From Pseudomonas sp. P8_229 (GTDB taxonomy: Bacteria > Pseudomonadota > Gammaproteobacteria > Pseudomonadales > Pseudomonadaceae), in the NCBI RefSeq assembly GCF_034008635.1, contig NZ_CP125378.1, positions 3,469,501 to 3,533,500 of the forward strand: DNA of 64,000 nt. The letters run 5' to 3'. Below the pieces are notes generated by a model, which did not search any database, was not told where the DNA came from, and was given only the letters and a program-made list of their open reading frames with translations. Both the position numbers and the translations under genes were made by a program. How positions within the stretch are numbered: position 1 is the first letter of the stretch; each line of letters begins with the position of its first letter. This document shows, piece by piece, positions 20,054-28,749 of this stretch.

Positions 20054-22069
20054 ATGTTCGCGCCTGCCAATCAACCGCGTTTCACGTTGACCCTCGAAGG
20101 CGCCCAACTTGACCTCAAGGTCCTTGAGTTCACGGGCAAGGAAGCCATTAGCCAACCCTATCGCTTCGAACTGGAACTGGTCAGTGAGCGGCCGGATCTG
20201 GACCTCGAAAGCCTGCTGCACCGTCAGGCGTTTCTGAGCCTTGATGCAGACGGTTCCGGTGTCCATGGTCAGATTTATCAGGTTGGGCAGGGGGATTCCG
20301 GGAAACGTCTGACGCGCTATCACCTGAGCCTGGTGCCGCGTCTGACGTACCTTGGTCACCGCATCAATCAGCGGATTTTCCAGCATCAGACGGTTCCGCA
20401 AATCGTTGCGCGGATCCTCAAGGATCACGCGATCCTGCGTGATGCCTTCGCGTTTCGTCTCGGCAGCGACTACCCGGTGCGTGAGTACTGCGTGCAGTAC
20501 GCCGAGAGCGATCTGGCGTTCATCCAGCGCCTGTGTGCCGAGGTCGGCATTCACTACCACTTTCAACACAGTTCCGAAGGCCACGTATTGGTGTTCGGCG
20601 ACGATCAGACGGTGTTCCCGCGTTTGGCTACGCCAACGCTGTACCTGCCGGGCAGCGGCATGTCGGCCGGCGCGCCGGCGATCCAGCGCTTCAATGTCCG
20701 GGTGGAAACCCGCACCAGCGTGGTCACTCGCCGCGACTACAACTTTGAAAAGCCGCGTCTGCAGTTGGAGAGCCGTATCGACGGCGAGCAACGGCCGGTG
20801 CTGGAGGATTATCACTTTCCTGGCCAATTCAACGATCGTGAAACCGGCAAGCATCTGGCCCAGCGCGCACTCGAAAGACATGTCGCCGATTACCGTCAGG
20901 CCGAGGGCCTTAGCGACGAATCCTCGCTGGTGTGCGGACATTTCCTGCAACTGAGCGAGCACCCGCGACAGGACTGGAATGACCTTTGGCTGCTCACCAC
21001 CCTCGAGCACCGTGGGCGACAGCCGCAAGTGCTGGAGGAGTCGGTGACCAGTGATGGGGAAACATTCCAGGGCTACCGTAATACCTTTCTCGCCACGCCG
21101 TGGGACGTGTTCTTCCGCCCGGCCCTTGGCCCGGAAAAACCACGGATGCTCGGCTATCAACCTGCAGTGGTCACTGGGCCGAAAGACGCGGAAATCCACT
21201 GCGACGAGTACGGTCGGGTCAAGGTGCAACTGGCCTGGGATCGTGACGGCGAACTCAACGAGCATTCCAGTTGCTGGCTGCGCGTCGCTACGGGCTGGGC
21301 GCATGACCATTACGGCAGCGTGCTGATCCCGCGGGTCGGCATGGAGGTGCTGGTCGGGTTCATCGACGCCGATGCCGACAAACCGTTGGTCATGGGTTGT
21401 CTGCCGAACGCGGCAACTCCGATTCCGCTGGACTTGCCGGCCGAGCAGACCCGCAGCATCTTCCGCAGCCAGAGCAGCCCCGGTGGCGGGGGTTACAACG
21501 AACTGCGCATCGAGGATAAAAAAGGCGCCGAGGAAATCTACCTGCGCGCCCAGCGCAACTGGACCCAGCATGTACTGCATGACCAACAGGTGCAGGTCGA
21601 CAACCAGCGCAGCATCGTCGTCACTGGCACCGCCAAGCATGAGTTGAGGGCCGACGAACAGCGTATCACCCACGGCCAGCGTCAGGCCGAGGTGAAGAGG
21701 GACGACCATTTGACGGTTGTTGGTGATCGGCACATTCGGGTGAGCAATCAGGCGCTCAGCGCCAGCGGACAATTCCACGTCAGCGCCGGGCAACAAGTGG
21801 TCATCGACGGCGGCGCGAGCGCGACGATTCAGGCGGGCGGGCAGTGGATCAACATCGGCCCCGGCGGGATTTTCAGCAGCGTACCGATTCAGGTCGGTGG
21901 TGCGCCGATGGCGGCGATGAGCGCTGCGCCGAATGTGCCGGGACTGCCGGCAAAACTCGCAGCAGCGCCGGCGGCCATGCTCACCGCTGCACAAATCATG
22001 AGCTTTAAAGGTGATGCGCCATTCTGCGAAGAATGTGAGCGTTGCAAGGACGGTGTTTGTGCAGCCTGA
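20054..22069 (+). CDS. vgrG: Type VI secretion spike protein VgrG (TssI)
   Basis: The 671-residue protein is a VgrG trimeric spike subunit of a type VI secretion system. Residues 1 to about 370 resemble the gp27 base, and an OB-fold/gp5 region follows (about 380-470, with EYGRVKVQLAWDRDGE and RVGMEVLVGF). The SSPGGGGYNELRIEDKKGAE motif opens the beta-helical needle. The last 20 residues carry a cysteine cluster, CEECERC-x4-C, that could bind metal or dock cargo. No other tss gene is present, so this is an orphan VgrG islet whose apparatus must be encoded elsewhere. It overlaps the DUF4123 gene, which fits a VgrG-adaptor pair. Confidence 0.94.
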   Translation: MFAPANQPRFTLTLEGAQLDLKVLEFTGKEAISQPYRFELELVSERPDLDLESLLHRQAFLSLDADGSGVHGQIYQVGQGDSGKRLTRYHLSLVPRLTYLGHRINQRIFQHQTVPQIVARILKDHAILRDAFAFRLGSDYPVREYCVQYAESDLAFIQRLCAEVGIHYHFQHSSEGHVLVFGDDQTVFPRLATPTLYLPGSGMSAGAPAIQRFNVRVETRTSVVTRRDYNFEKPRLQLESRIDGEQRPVLEDYHFPGQFNDRETGKHLAQRALERHVADYRQAEGLSDESSLVCGHFLQLSEHPRQDWNDLWLLTTLEHRGRQPQVLEESVTSDGETFQGYRNTFLATPWDVFFRPALGPEKPRMLGYQPAVVTGPKDAEIHCDEYGRVKVQLAWDRDGELNEHSSCWLRVATGWAHDHYGSVLIPRVGMEVLVGFIDADADKPLVMGCLPNAATPIPLDLPAEQTRSIFRSQSSPGGGGYNELRIEDKKGAEEIYLRAQRNWTQHVLHDQQVQVDNQRSIVVTGTAKHELRADEQRITHGQRQAEVKRDDHLTVVGDRHIRVSNQALSASGQFHVSAGQQVVIDGGASATIQAGGQWINIGPGGIFSSVPIQVGGAPMAAMSAAPNVPGLPAKLAAAPAAMLTAAQIMSFKGDAPFCEECERCKDGVCAA

Positions 22070-22769
22070 GCGCCTTACACCTGCTGAGTGGTTGGCGCTT
22101 GAACCGCTGAAACCTTCGGAGCAACTGTTCGCGATTTTCAGTAATGCCAGTGATGTCGAGCCGTTCAACGCCTGGCCGGTGGCGCCGAGGCCGATTTGGG
22201 CGGACACGATCTACGCCGAGTGGGATGCGGTGATGCCGTTCGTGGGAATTGTCGCTGTCGACAGTGAGTTTCTGCATTGGGTGGCGACCACTGAGTCCCG
22301 CGATTGGGGTTGGCTGGCGGTGTCTTCGGCGGACCTGGACGTGCTGGTCGAGCACCTGCGCAGTTTGACGCAGGTGTTGATGCCGGACGGTAAAGCGGTG
22401 TTTTTCCGCTTTTGGGATGGGCGGTTTTTGCTGCCCATTTTGCAATCCGGGCAGGTGGAAACGGCGCAATTGTTCCCAGTGATCGGACGAGGCTTGATCA
22501 ATGGTCAGGCGGTTACGGTCGGGGGTAGGGCGCTGGTGTCGGGGCGGGTGTTTCCTTGGTGGCGCGTTCCCGAATCACTGGCGCAAGGAAGTGCAGAGAC
22601 GCGGCTCGGCAATGTCGTGCAGTGGCTGAGCGAGGAGCATCCGGCGTTGTTTGAAGCATTTCCCGCGTCGGTGTTGCGCTGCAAGGTCAGGCAGTTTTTT
22701 CAGGTTTCCATGTCGGAAGAATCGTCGCTATCGGCGTTGTTGGCGTATTTGCTGGCAGAGTCAGAGTGA
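22059..22769 (+). CDS. DUF4123 protein, probable VgrG effector-loading adaptor
   Basis: This roughly 236-residue protein looks like the DUF4123 (Tap/TEC) chaperones that load T6SS effectors onto VgrG. Visible signs are LFAIFSNASDVEPFNAW near the N-terminus, a central GWLAVSSADLDVLVEHLRS segment and the Phe-rich KAVFFRFWDGRFLLPIL typical of this fold. The start is uncertain. The GTG at 22059 has AAGGA 8 nt upstream and overlaps vgrG by 11 nt; GTG 22053 and ATG 22011 are alternatives. Adaptor genes of this type usually precede the effector gene they serve, but none follows here. The function is inferred from family and position. Confidence 0.78.
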   Translation: MQPERLTPAEWLALEPLKPSEQLFAIFSNASDVEPFNAWPVAPRPIWADTIYAEWDAVMPFVGIVAVDSEFLHWVATTESRDWGWLAVSSADLDVLVEHLRSLTQVLMPDGKAVFFRFWDGRFLLPILQSGQVETAQLFPVIGRGLINGQAVTVGGRALVSGRVFPWWRVPESLAQGSAETRLGNVVQWLSEEHPALFEAFPASVLRCKVRQFFQVSMSEESSLSALLAYLLAESE

Positions 22770-22886
22770 GTTTTCGGGGCGAAGGTCTCGGACGATTCCT
22801 TCGAGTTGCGGCGGATTGCATGAACTGGTGGGCGATGGGTTGCAGGGATAGTCTTTTCGTTGTCGCTACGAGAGTGGTGACAGGGT

Positions 22887-23027
22887 GTAGGAACCCTGAG
22901 AAATTCACCGCGCATCAGCGCTGTCGTTTGATTGCGGGACTTAATTCGTGCCCCTGATATCTTTGCGGCGGCTGTGCGCGGGAACGCTTCGGCGTAGCTG
23001 AGTTTGGTGGGTTTCTCAGTTTCCTAC
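22887..23027. repeat. 141-nt element bounded by inverted GTAGGAA...CTGAGAAA ends
   Basis: GTAGGAACCCTGAGAAA (22887-22903) is mirrored, with one base missing and one changed, by TTTCTCAGTTTCCTAC (23012-23027). The inside includes GCGGGACTTAATTCGTGCCCC and smaller stems. No protein is encoded. It lies in the 334-nt gap after the DUF4123 gene, where an effector gene would be expected. It may be a mobile-element remnant or a structured leader. Confidence 0.6.
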
Positions 23028-23038
23028 TCTCGCGTACG

Positions 23039-23103
23039 GCTGCCACCCAAACCTGTAGGAAGGTCATTGGCAGCCCCTCTTAACCTATTGAGGTGCAACT
23101 GAA
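23039..23103 (+). promoter_or_regulatory. Structured leader with sequestered ribosome binding site
   Basis: CTGCCA and TGGCAG enclose ACCT-gtagga-AGGT, giving one hairpin. Next, CCTC (23076-23079) can pair with GAGG (23090-23093), which is the ribosome binding site 10 nt before the ATG at 23104. An alternative hairpin, ACCT-attg-AGGT (23083-23094), competes for the same bases. Translation of the next gene may depend on which structure forms. This is inference from base pairing only. Confidence 0.5.
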
Positions 23104-23424
23104 ATGACGACGCTCAAACCCGATCCTCCCTACGTAAAACACATCCCCCATCCCGACAACCGCTACATGGCATTGACCGGCAACTGCAACGACATGCCCA
23201 CGCTGTTCGTCGACACCCATGCCCCTTCCAGCGTCCTGATGGACGCCGCCAACTACCGCATCCGCACCGTTGTCCAAGTGCTGGAAAACCTGTGCATGCG
23301 CGGTTCGATCGAGTGCGACTCCATCATCCTCAGCGACTTCGCCAAACTCTGCGCCATCCCCTTGCGCGACGGCTGTGATTTGCTAGACGTCATCGGTCGA
23401 CGCTTGGGCGCCACGCCTTCCTGA
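23104..23424 (+). CDS. Small protein, possibly DUF3077/DUF6124-like; function unknown
   Basis: The 106-residue product starts MTTLKPDPPYVKHIPHPD, has no signal peptide or membrane segment and contains several cysteines. The Pro-rich N-terminus followed by a short beta segment (TLFVDTHAP) and a helical C-terminus recalls the small DUF3077/DUF6124 proteins found in many copies in Pseudomonas, but the match is loose. GAGG lies 10 nt before the ATG inside a possible hairpin. It sits between a DUF4123 gene and an immunity-like gene on the other strand. A role in that T6SS islet is possible but unsupported. I do not assign a function. Confidence 0.6.
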   Translation: MTTLKPDPPYVKHIPHPDNRYMALTGNCNDMPTLFVDTHAPSSVLMDAANYRIRTVVQVLENLCMRGSIECDSIILSDFAKLCAIPLRDGCDLLDVIGRRLGATPS

Positions 23425-23436
23425 TACCGCAAGATC

Positions 23437-23506
23437 AAAAGATCGCAGCCTTCGGCAGCTCCTGCACGGGATCATCTGTAGGGGCTGCCGAAGGCTGCGA
23501 TCTTTT
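23437..23506. repeat. GATCGCAGCC-type palindromic repeat
   Basis: AAAAGATCGCAGCCTTCGGC (start of a 23-nt arm, 23437-23459) is perfectly inverted at 23484-23506, with a 24-nt loop. It separates the convergent small-protein and immunity-like genes. The T-run at its right end could terminate the plus-strand gene. Confidence 0.93.
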
Positions 23507-23525
23507 GACGTTGAGGGTGCGGCAG

Positions 23526-23939
23526 TCAGTCTGCGATGTAGCGATCCTGAGTCTTGATAAATCTGTCGAAAGCCTCTGAGTTGTAGACCTCCAGGCAGCC
23601 ATAAAAAACGACATTGCTTTTCGAGTGCTTGCTGATCGACGGTGTCTGCTCATAGGCCGCATACACATAGTTTCTGGTTTCTTTATATGGATCGTGCAGC
23701 ACCTGCAGCGTGTCTTCATTTTGCAGGACGGTGTGCATGCCTTTGCCCATGAACGAGTAGGCGCCAGCGGACAGGCCGATGTCTTTTTCCAACGCTGAAT
23801 TTTCATTGAATGGCTTCAGGATGCAGTGACTCAAACCGTAGTTTTTGAGCATTTGGCGAGCCTGCGCTCTGTGACTTTCACCCGAAAGGGCGTGCATTGA
23901 GCAGATCAGGGACAGAGAGAAAATAAGTGGGCGACGCAT
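23526..23939 (-). CDS. Secreted small protein resembling Tai4-type T6SS immunity proteins
   Basis: The 137-residue precursor has an N-terminal signal peptide (MRRPLIFSLSLICSMHALSG), so the mature protein is probably periplasmic. The rest recalls Tai4, which neutralises the peptidoglycan amidase effector Tae4. It has an early NYGLSHCI segment, a DIGLSAGAY stretch and a late YGCLEVYNSEAF motif, similar to the CLDMYHS region I recall from Tai4. Cys39 and Cys115 could form a disulphide. AGGAAG lies 8 nt before the ATG. The gene is visibly lower in GC than its neighbours, which suggests transfer. No Tae4-like effector is present, so if the assignment is right it is an orphan immunity gene. The assignment rests on remembered motif similarity. 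Confidence 0.55.
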   Translation of the reverse strand: MRRPLIFSLSLICSMHALSGESHRAQARQMLKNYGLSHCILKPFNENSALEKDIGLSAGAYSFMGKGMHTVLQNEDTLQVLHDPYKETRNYVYAAYEQTPSISKHSKSNVVFYGCLEVYNSEAFDRFIKTQDRYIAD

Positions 23940-23990
23940 GGGTTTGACTTCCTGTCGAGGTTACCTGCCAGTTAAGCGAGATAAATGACC

Positions 23991-24123
23991 TGTGGCGAGG
24001 GGGTTTATCCCCGATGGGCAGCGAAGCGGCCCTATGACCTGTCATCGCGATGCACCAGACACACCACGTTGGCAGAATCGGGGCCGCTGCGCAGCCCATC
24101 GGGGATAAATCCCCTCGCCACGG
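23991..24123. repeat. Palindromic repeat with GGGGATTTATCCCC-type core
   Basis: The left arm (TGTGGCGAGGGGGTTTATCC, then CCGATGGGCAGCG) is mirrored by CGCAGCCCATCGGGGATAAA and TCCCCTCGCCACGG. The arms are about 35 nt with few mismatches. It lies in the 285-nt gap between the divergent immunity-like gene and rlmJ. Confidence 0.92.
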
Positions 24124-24224
24124 GTATTGGGCCAGATTCTTGATGTGTAAGAGGCCGCTCGGCTGCGAACCCCTGACTTGCCGCCCGGTAAAAGGTAAAC
24201 TTTGCGCCCTTCGCAGGAGCAGCC

Positions 24225-25064
24225 ATGAATTATCGTCACGCCTTCCATGCCGGCAATCACGCCGATGTGTTCAAACACCTGACCTTGACCCGCCTCATCG
24301 CCCTGATGTCGCGCAAGGAGCAGCCGTTTGCCTATCTCGACACGCACGCCGGTATTGGTCTGTATGACTTGCAGGGCGATCAGGCCAACCGTACCGGCGA
24401 GTACCTGGAAGGCATCGCGCGTTTGTGGGATCAGCCGGATCTGCCAGCGCTGACCGCCGACTACATGAAGGTGCTGCACCAGATGAACCCGGATGGCCAG
24501 TTGCGTTACTACCCGGGCTCGCCGGAGCTGGCGCGGCGTCTGACCCGGCCGCAGGACCGGGTGATGCTCAACGAGAAGCACCCGGAAGACGGCGTGCTGC
24601 TCAAGGACAACATGGCCGGTGACCGTCGGGTGAAAGTGCATCTGGGCGAGGGCTGGCATGTGGCGCGGGCAATGCTGCCGGTGCAGGAGAAGCGTGCGGT
24701 GATGTTGATTGATCCGCCGTTTGAACAGCTCGATGAGATGCAGCGTTGTGCGGCGTCGTTGAAAGAAGCGATTAGCCGGATGCGCCAAACAGTGGCGGCG
24801 ATCTGGTACCCGGTGAAGGACCAGCGTGCGCTGCGTCGTTTCTATCAGGATCTGGCCGGTACTGGCGCGCCGAAACTGCTGCGCGTGGAGTTGCTGGTGC
24901 ATCCGCTGGACACGCCGAACAGCCTGAACGGTTCGGGCATGGCGATAGCCAATCCGCCGTGGGGGCTGGAGGAAGAATTGCGTGAGCTGTTGCCGTGGTT
25001 GTCGAAGAAGCTTGGGCAGACCCAGGGTGGGTGGCAGATGGATTGGTTGATTGCCGAGAGTTGA
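24225..25064 (+). CDS. rlmJ: 23S rRNA (adenine2030-N6)-methyltransferase RlmJ
   Basis: This 279-residue protein is the SAM-dependent methyltransferase that modifies A2030 of 23S rRNA. It opens with the family signature MNYRHAFHAGNHADVFKH. The AYLDTHAGIGLYDL segment belongs to the SAM-binding fold, DPPF (in LIDPPFEQLDEM) is the catalytic motif, and NPPWGLEEEL lies near the C-terminus. Length matches the E. coli enzyme (280). GGAG is positioned 7 nt before the ATG. It is convergent with msrA. Confidence 0.96.
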   Translation: MNYRHAFHAGNHADVFKHLTLTRLIALMSRKEQPFAYLDTHAGIGLYDLQGDQANRTGEYLEGIARLWDQPDLPALTADYMKVLHQMNPDGQLRYYPGSPELARRLTRPQDRVMLNEKHPEDGVLLKDNMAGDRRVKVHLGEGWHVARAMLPVQEKRAVMLIDPPFEQLDEMQRCAASLKEAISRMRQTVAAIWYPVKDQRALRRFYQDLAGTGAPKLLRVELLVHPLDTPNSLNGSGMAIANPPWGLEEELRELLPWLSKKLGQTQGGWQMDWLIAES

Positions 25065-25075
25065 TCAGTAGGGCG

Positions 25076-25180
25076 ATCGTCCCCACGCTCTGCGTGGGAA
25101 TGCCTCAATGGACGCTCTGCGTCTGCTGTTGGGACGCGGAGCGTCCCGGGCTGCATTCCCACGCAGAGCGTGGGAACGAT
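25076..25180. repeat. Palindromic repeat, CCACGCTCTGCGTGGGA type
   Basis: ATCGTCCCCACGCTCTGCGT... (25076-25103) is mirrored by ...ACGCAGAGCGTGGGAACGAT (25153-25180) with one mismatch. The inner 49 nt contain a second, weaker palindrome around GGACGCGGAGCGTCC. The element occupies the convergent rlmJ-msrA junction. Confidence 0.93.
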
Positions 25181-25192
25181 CCGTCGACGGGG

Positions 25193-25858
25193 TCAGTTAC
25201 CCGCCAGACTCGGTGGCATGCAAACGCCGGTGCCGCCAATCCCGCAATAGCCTTCAGGGTTCTTCGCCAGATACTGCTGGTGATACGCCTCGGCGAAGTA
25301 CACGGTCGGCGCCTGTTCGATATCGGTGCTGATTTCGCCCAGACCGGCCTTCGACAGTTCAGCCTGATACACCGCTTTGCTCTTCAGCGCCGCATCCAGT
25401 TGCTCTGGCGAGGTCGCGTAGATCACAGAGCGGTACTGGGTGCCGATGTCGTTGCCCTGGCGCATCCCCTGCGTCGGGTTGTGCAGTTCCCAGAACATCG
25501 CCAGCAGCTCTTCGTAGCTGACCTTGGCCTTGTCATACACCACCAGCACCACTTCGGCGTGGCCGGTCAGGCCCGAGCAGACTTCTTCATAAGTCGGGTT
25601 CGGCGTGTAGCCGCCGGCGTAGCCGACCACGGTGCTGACCACACCTTCACGCTGCCAAAAGCGGCGCTCGGCGCCCCAGAAGCAGCCCAGACCGAAAATC
25701 GCAAAGTCGACGTCCTGGAAAAACGGGCCGAGCAGCGGGGTTTCTTCGAAGACGAAATGCTTTTCAGGCAGGGTCATCGCGGTTTCGCGGCCGGGCAGAG
25801 CTTGGTCTTTAGTCGGTAGCACGTTTTTGTTCACCAGAATTTCCGAGCGCAGAACCAT
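25193..25858 (-). CDS. msrA: Peptide methionine sulfoxide reductase MsrA
   Basis: This 221-residue repair enzyme reduces methionine-S-sulfoxide in proteins. The catalytic motif [13 protein letters not shown] is present, followed by [19 protein letters not shown] and [12 protein letters not shown]. The resolving cysteines lie in the C-terminal [14 protein letters not shown]. The N-terminal extension ([16 protein letters not shown]) resembles other Pseudomonas MsrA proteins and supports the ATG at 25858. It is cytosolic, with no signal peptide. It lies downstream of dipA on the same strand, separated by a REP element, so co-transcription is doubtful. Confidence 0.96.
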   Translation of the reverse strand: MVLRSEILVNKNVLPTKDQALPGRETAMTLPEKHFVFEETPLLGPFFQDVDFAIFGLGCFWGAERRFWQREGVVSTVVGYAGGYTPNPTYEEVCSGLTGHAEVVLVVYDKAKVSYEELLAMFWELHNPTQGMRQGNDIGTQYRSVIYATSPEQLDAALKSKAVYQAELSKAGLGEISTDIEQAPTVYFAEAYHQQYLAKNPEGYCGIGGTGVCMPPSLAGN

Positions 25859-25939
25859 GATCGTTCCTCTCAGTCAGGTTGGATGTGAAAAGTCAGACCG
25901 CCAGTGTGCCCAATGATGCCCGACTTCGCACTATCCAAA

Positions 25940-26030
25940 TGTGGGAGCGAGCCTGCTCGCGAAAGCGGTGTGTCAGGCGACGATGATGTTCGACGGTTTT
26001 ATCACCTTCGCGAGCAGGCTCGCTCCCACA
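25940..26030. repeat. REP pair (GCCTGCTCGCGA family)
   Basis: TGTGGGAGCGAGCCTGCTCG...AA (25940-25963) is perfectly inverted at 26007-26030, with a 43-nt spacer. It lies between dipA and msrA, both on the minus strand. Confidence 0.95.
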
Positions 26031-26052
26031 GGGGATCTTCGACAGATGGGAT

Positions 26053-28749
26053 TTAGAGGCAGAGCGGGCCGCGCGGGTAGCGCTTGAGTGCCTGGATCAG
26101 CTCGGCGCCGGGGATCGGCCGGTCGAACAGGTAGCCCTGGCCGACGTCGCAGCGGTGGCGACGCAGAAACGCCAGTTGCTCGGCAGTCTCGATGCCTTCG
26201 GCCACAACCTTGAGTTTCAGGTTGTGCGCCATGGCGATCACCGCCGAGGTGATTTCCATGTCGTCCTGGTTGTCGGGGATTTCGTGGATGAAGCTGCGAT
26301 CGATCTTGATGATGTCGATCGGGAATTTCTTCAGATAACTCAGCGATGAGTACCCGGTGCCGAAGTCGTCCATGGCCAGTGTCAGCCCGAGGCGCTTGAG
26401 CTGATCGAGCTGCAAGTGCGTGTCTTCGGTGGCTTCCAGCAGCAGGCCTTCGGTCAGTTCCAGCTCCAGCAGATTGGCTGGCAGCGCTTCTTCCTTGAGG
26501 ATGTTGGCGATCGAGGCCACCAGATCCGGGTCAGAGAACTGTTTCGGCGACAGGTTGATCGCCACCTGCAAATTGCCCATGCCGGCGGCAGTCAGGGCTT
26601 TGCTCATGCGGCAGGCCTGACGCGCGATCCACTTGCCGATCGGAATGATCAGGCCGGTCTCTTCGGCAACGCTGATGAACTGATCCGGGCGGATCATCCC
26701 GCGCTCCGGATGGTTCCAGCGCAGCAGCGCTTCCATCCCCAGCAGACGACCGCTGCGCAGGCACAGCTTGGGCTGGTAGAACACGTCCAGCTCATTTTGC
26801 GTCAGCGCGCGGCGCAGGTTGTTTTCGACGAACAGTTTGTAGCTGGCCTCGGCGTTCAACGCTTCGGTGAAGACTTGCACCTGATGTTTGCCGTTGGCCT
26901 TGGCCTTGTGCAGGGCAAGGCCGGCGTTGCGCATCAGGGTTTGCGGATCGCGCCCGTGCAGCGGCGCGCAGGCCAGGCCTACGGAGCCGGTGACGCTGAT
27001 CAACTGGTTGTCGACGAACATCGGTTTGTCGAGGGTCGCCAGCAATTGATTGGCGATCTGCTGGCCGGTGGCGAGATCAGTGTCGTCCAGCAGCACGGCA
27101 AATTCGTTACTGGCGAAACGCGCCAGGCTACCGCTCGGGCTCAGGCTATTACGCAGACGCCGAGCGAGGCTGATCAACAGTTTGTCGCCGGTCTGGTGGC
27201 CGAGGCTGTCGTTGATCCGCTTGAAGTTGTCGATGTCCACCAGCAACAGGCTGATCGGGGTATCGCTATCGCGGGCAAAGCGTTCGTCCAGATTGCGGAT
27301 AAAGGCAGGACGGTTGCCAAGGTTGGTCAGGTTGTCGGTGTACGCCAGACGCTCGATGCGCTGCTGCGCCAGTTTGGTCTGGGTGATGTCTTCGTAGATG
27401 CCGATGTAGTGCGTCAGCTCGCGGTTGTCGCCATACACCTTGGAGATCGACAACTGGCCCCAGTACGGTTCGAGGTTTTTGCGGCGGCTCTTGAATTCGC
27501 CCTGCCAGCTGTTGCTCTTGGCCAGCGCCGAGGGGGCGTCGAACAGCAGTTCGCTGAGATTCTCCAGCGCCGGCAACTCGGACAGGCGCTGGCCGTGGAC
27601 TTCCTCGGTGGTGTACTGGGTGATCGCGGTGAAGCTCGGGTTGACGTACTCGACCACGCCGTCGCAATTGACCAGCAAAAAGGCGTTGGCGCTTTGCTCT
27701 ACCGCGCGCTGGAACAGGTGCAGGGCGCTGGTGGCGGTGCGACGGTTATGGTTGTTGATGACCTGCGCGAACTGGTCGGCCAGCTCACCGGCAAAGGCGA
27801 TTTCATCGGACTGCCAGGCGCGGGTAACGCCGGTCTGCTCCAGGCACAGCACGCCGACCACTTGGCCATCGACGCGGATGCTGGCGTCGAGCATCGCATT
27901 GACGTCGCGCGGGCGCAGGGCTTCGGCCATCTCGCGGGTGCGCGGGTCGCGCATCGCATTGTGCGCGTCGATGGCGCGGCTGCCATGCAGGGCTTCCATG
28001 TAGTCGGGGAAACCGCTGATGTCGATTACCTCCGGCAGTAGGTATTCCTGGGTCGCGCGGTGATACGCCGAAATCGGCACCAGCAGATTACCTTCGAGGT
28101 TCCACAGGCTGGCGCAATCGATTTCATAGATGTCGCAGGCGCAGCGGGTGATCAGCTCGGCGGCTTCCTGCAGCGAGTTGTGGCTGCTGTAGCGCTGGCG
28201 GGCCAGCAGCAGGATCAGATCCTGTTGGGCGCGCACTCGCTCAAGGTGCAGCAGTTGTTCCTGCTGGGCGCGCTGGTTCAGTTCCAGGGCGATCTGCAGG
28301 CGGGAATTCTGGGTTTCGAGGTCGACGGACGGTAGCGTCGGCGCTTCGTCGAACACGTTGTCGACGGCCAGCAGATAGCCGCGTAACAGATGCCGATTGT
28401 GCTGTTTGTAGGCCTCACCGAGTTCGAGGATGCTCAAGGCACCGGCGGCGGTGTGCAGGGTGTAGCGCACCAGATAATGCGGGCTGTCGCGCAGTTGCTG
28501 CTGGATCGCGTCGTGCAGTTGATAGCGCGCTTCGGGCTCCATCAGGCTGGCGTAGGGCGAGCCGACCAGCGCGCAGAGTTCGACGGCTGGCTGGCCGAAC
28601 TGGCGCTCGCAATTGGGATCGAGAAACAGCATCGCCCAACTGGCTTCATTCAAGCGCTCGAAACGCAGCATGCCGAGCCGCGAGGGCACAGGCAACTGCG
28701 TCACTACCTCGGCCGCCATACGGCTGGCGGCATCGGGTTGGCTCTTCAT
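26053..28749 (-). CDS. dipA: c-di-GMP phosphodiesterase DipA (PAS-GAF-PAS-GGDEF-EAL)
   Basis: The 898-residue protein corresponds to DipA/Pch of P. aeruginosa (PA5017), a phosphodiesterase needed for biofilm dispersion. A PAS-like region covers about residues 30-130 and a GAF-like domain about 180-335. A second PAS domain covers about 345-460 and ends with an IGIYEDITQTK linker. The GGDEF domain (about 465-630) is degenerate: its signature is ASNEF at 546-550, so cyclase activity is unlikely. The EAL domain is intact, with EALLRWNHP at 673-681 and MDDFGTGYSSLSYLKKFP later. No membrane segment is seen. Its position between msrA and aceF matches PAO1 as I remember it, except for the inserted phosphatase gene upstream. 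Confidence 0.93.
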   Translation of the reverse strand: MKSQPDAASRMAAEVVTQLPVPSRLGMLRFERLNEASWAMLFLDPNCERQFGQPAVELCALVGSPYASLMEPEARYQLHDAIQQQLRDSPHYLVRYTLHTAAGALSILELGEAYKQHNRHLLRGYLLAVDNVFDEAPTLPSVDLETQNSRLQIALELNQRAQQEQLLHLERVRAQQDLILLLARQRYSSHNSLQEAAELITRCACDIYEIDCASLWNLEGNLLVPISAYHRATQEYLLPEVIDISGFPDYMEALHGSRAIDAHNAMRDPRTREMAEALRPRDVNAMLDASIRVDGQVVGVLCLEQTGVTRAWQSDEIAFAGELADQFAQVINNHNRRTATSALHLFQRAVEQSANAFLLVNCDGVVEYVNPSFTAITQYTTEEVHGQRLSELPALENLSELLFDAPSALAKSNSWQGEFKSRRKNLEPYWGQLSISKVYGDNRELTHYIGIYEDITQTKLAQQRIERLAYTDNLTNLGNRPAFIRNLDERFARDSDTPISLLLVDIDNFKRINDSLGHQTGDKLLISLARRLRNSLSPSGSLARFASNEFAVLLDDTDLATGQQIANQLLATLDKPMFVDNQLISVTGSVGLACAPLHGRDPQTLMRNAGLALHKAKANGKHQVQVFTEALNAEASYKLFVENNLRRALTQNELDVFYQPKLCLRSGRLLGMEALLRWNHPERGMIRPDQFISVAEETGLIIPIGKWIARQACRMSKALTAAGMGNLQVAINLSPKQFSDPDLVASIANILKEEALPANLLELELTEGLLLEATEDTHLQLDQLKRLGLTLAMDDFGTGYSSLSYLKKFPIDIIKIDRSFIHEIPDNQDDMEITSAVIAMAHNLKLKVVAEGIETAEQLAFLRRHRCDVGQGYLFDRPIPGAELIQALKRYPRGPLCL

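Noticed and set aside
20012..22207. 731-codon open frame on the minus strand, longer than vgrG itself
   Set aside because: It is the complement of the clear VgrG coding sequence; its product is His/Arg/Gln-rich with no family motif, as expected from GC-biased third positions.
26053..28749. DipA as a diguanylate cyclase
   Set aside because: The GGDEF signature is ASNEF, which lacks the residues needed for GTP binding; only the EAL half looks active.
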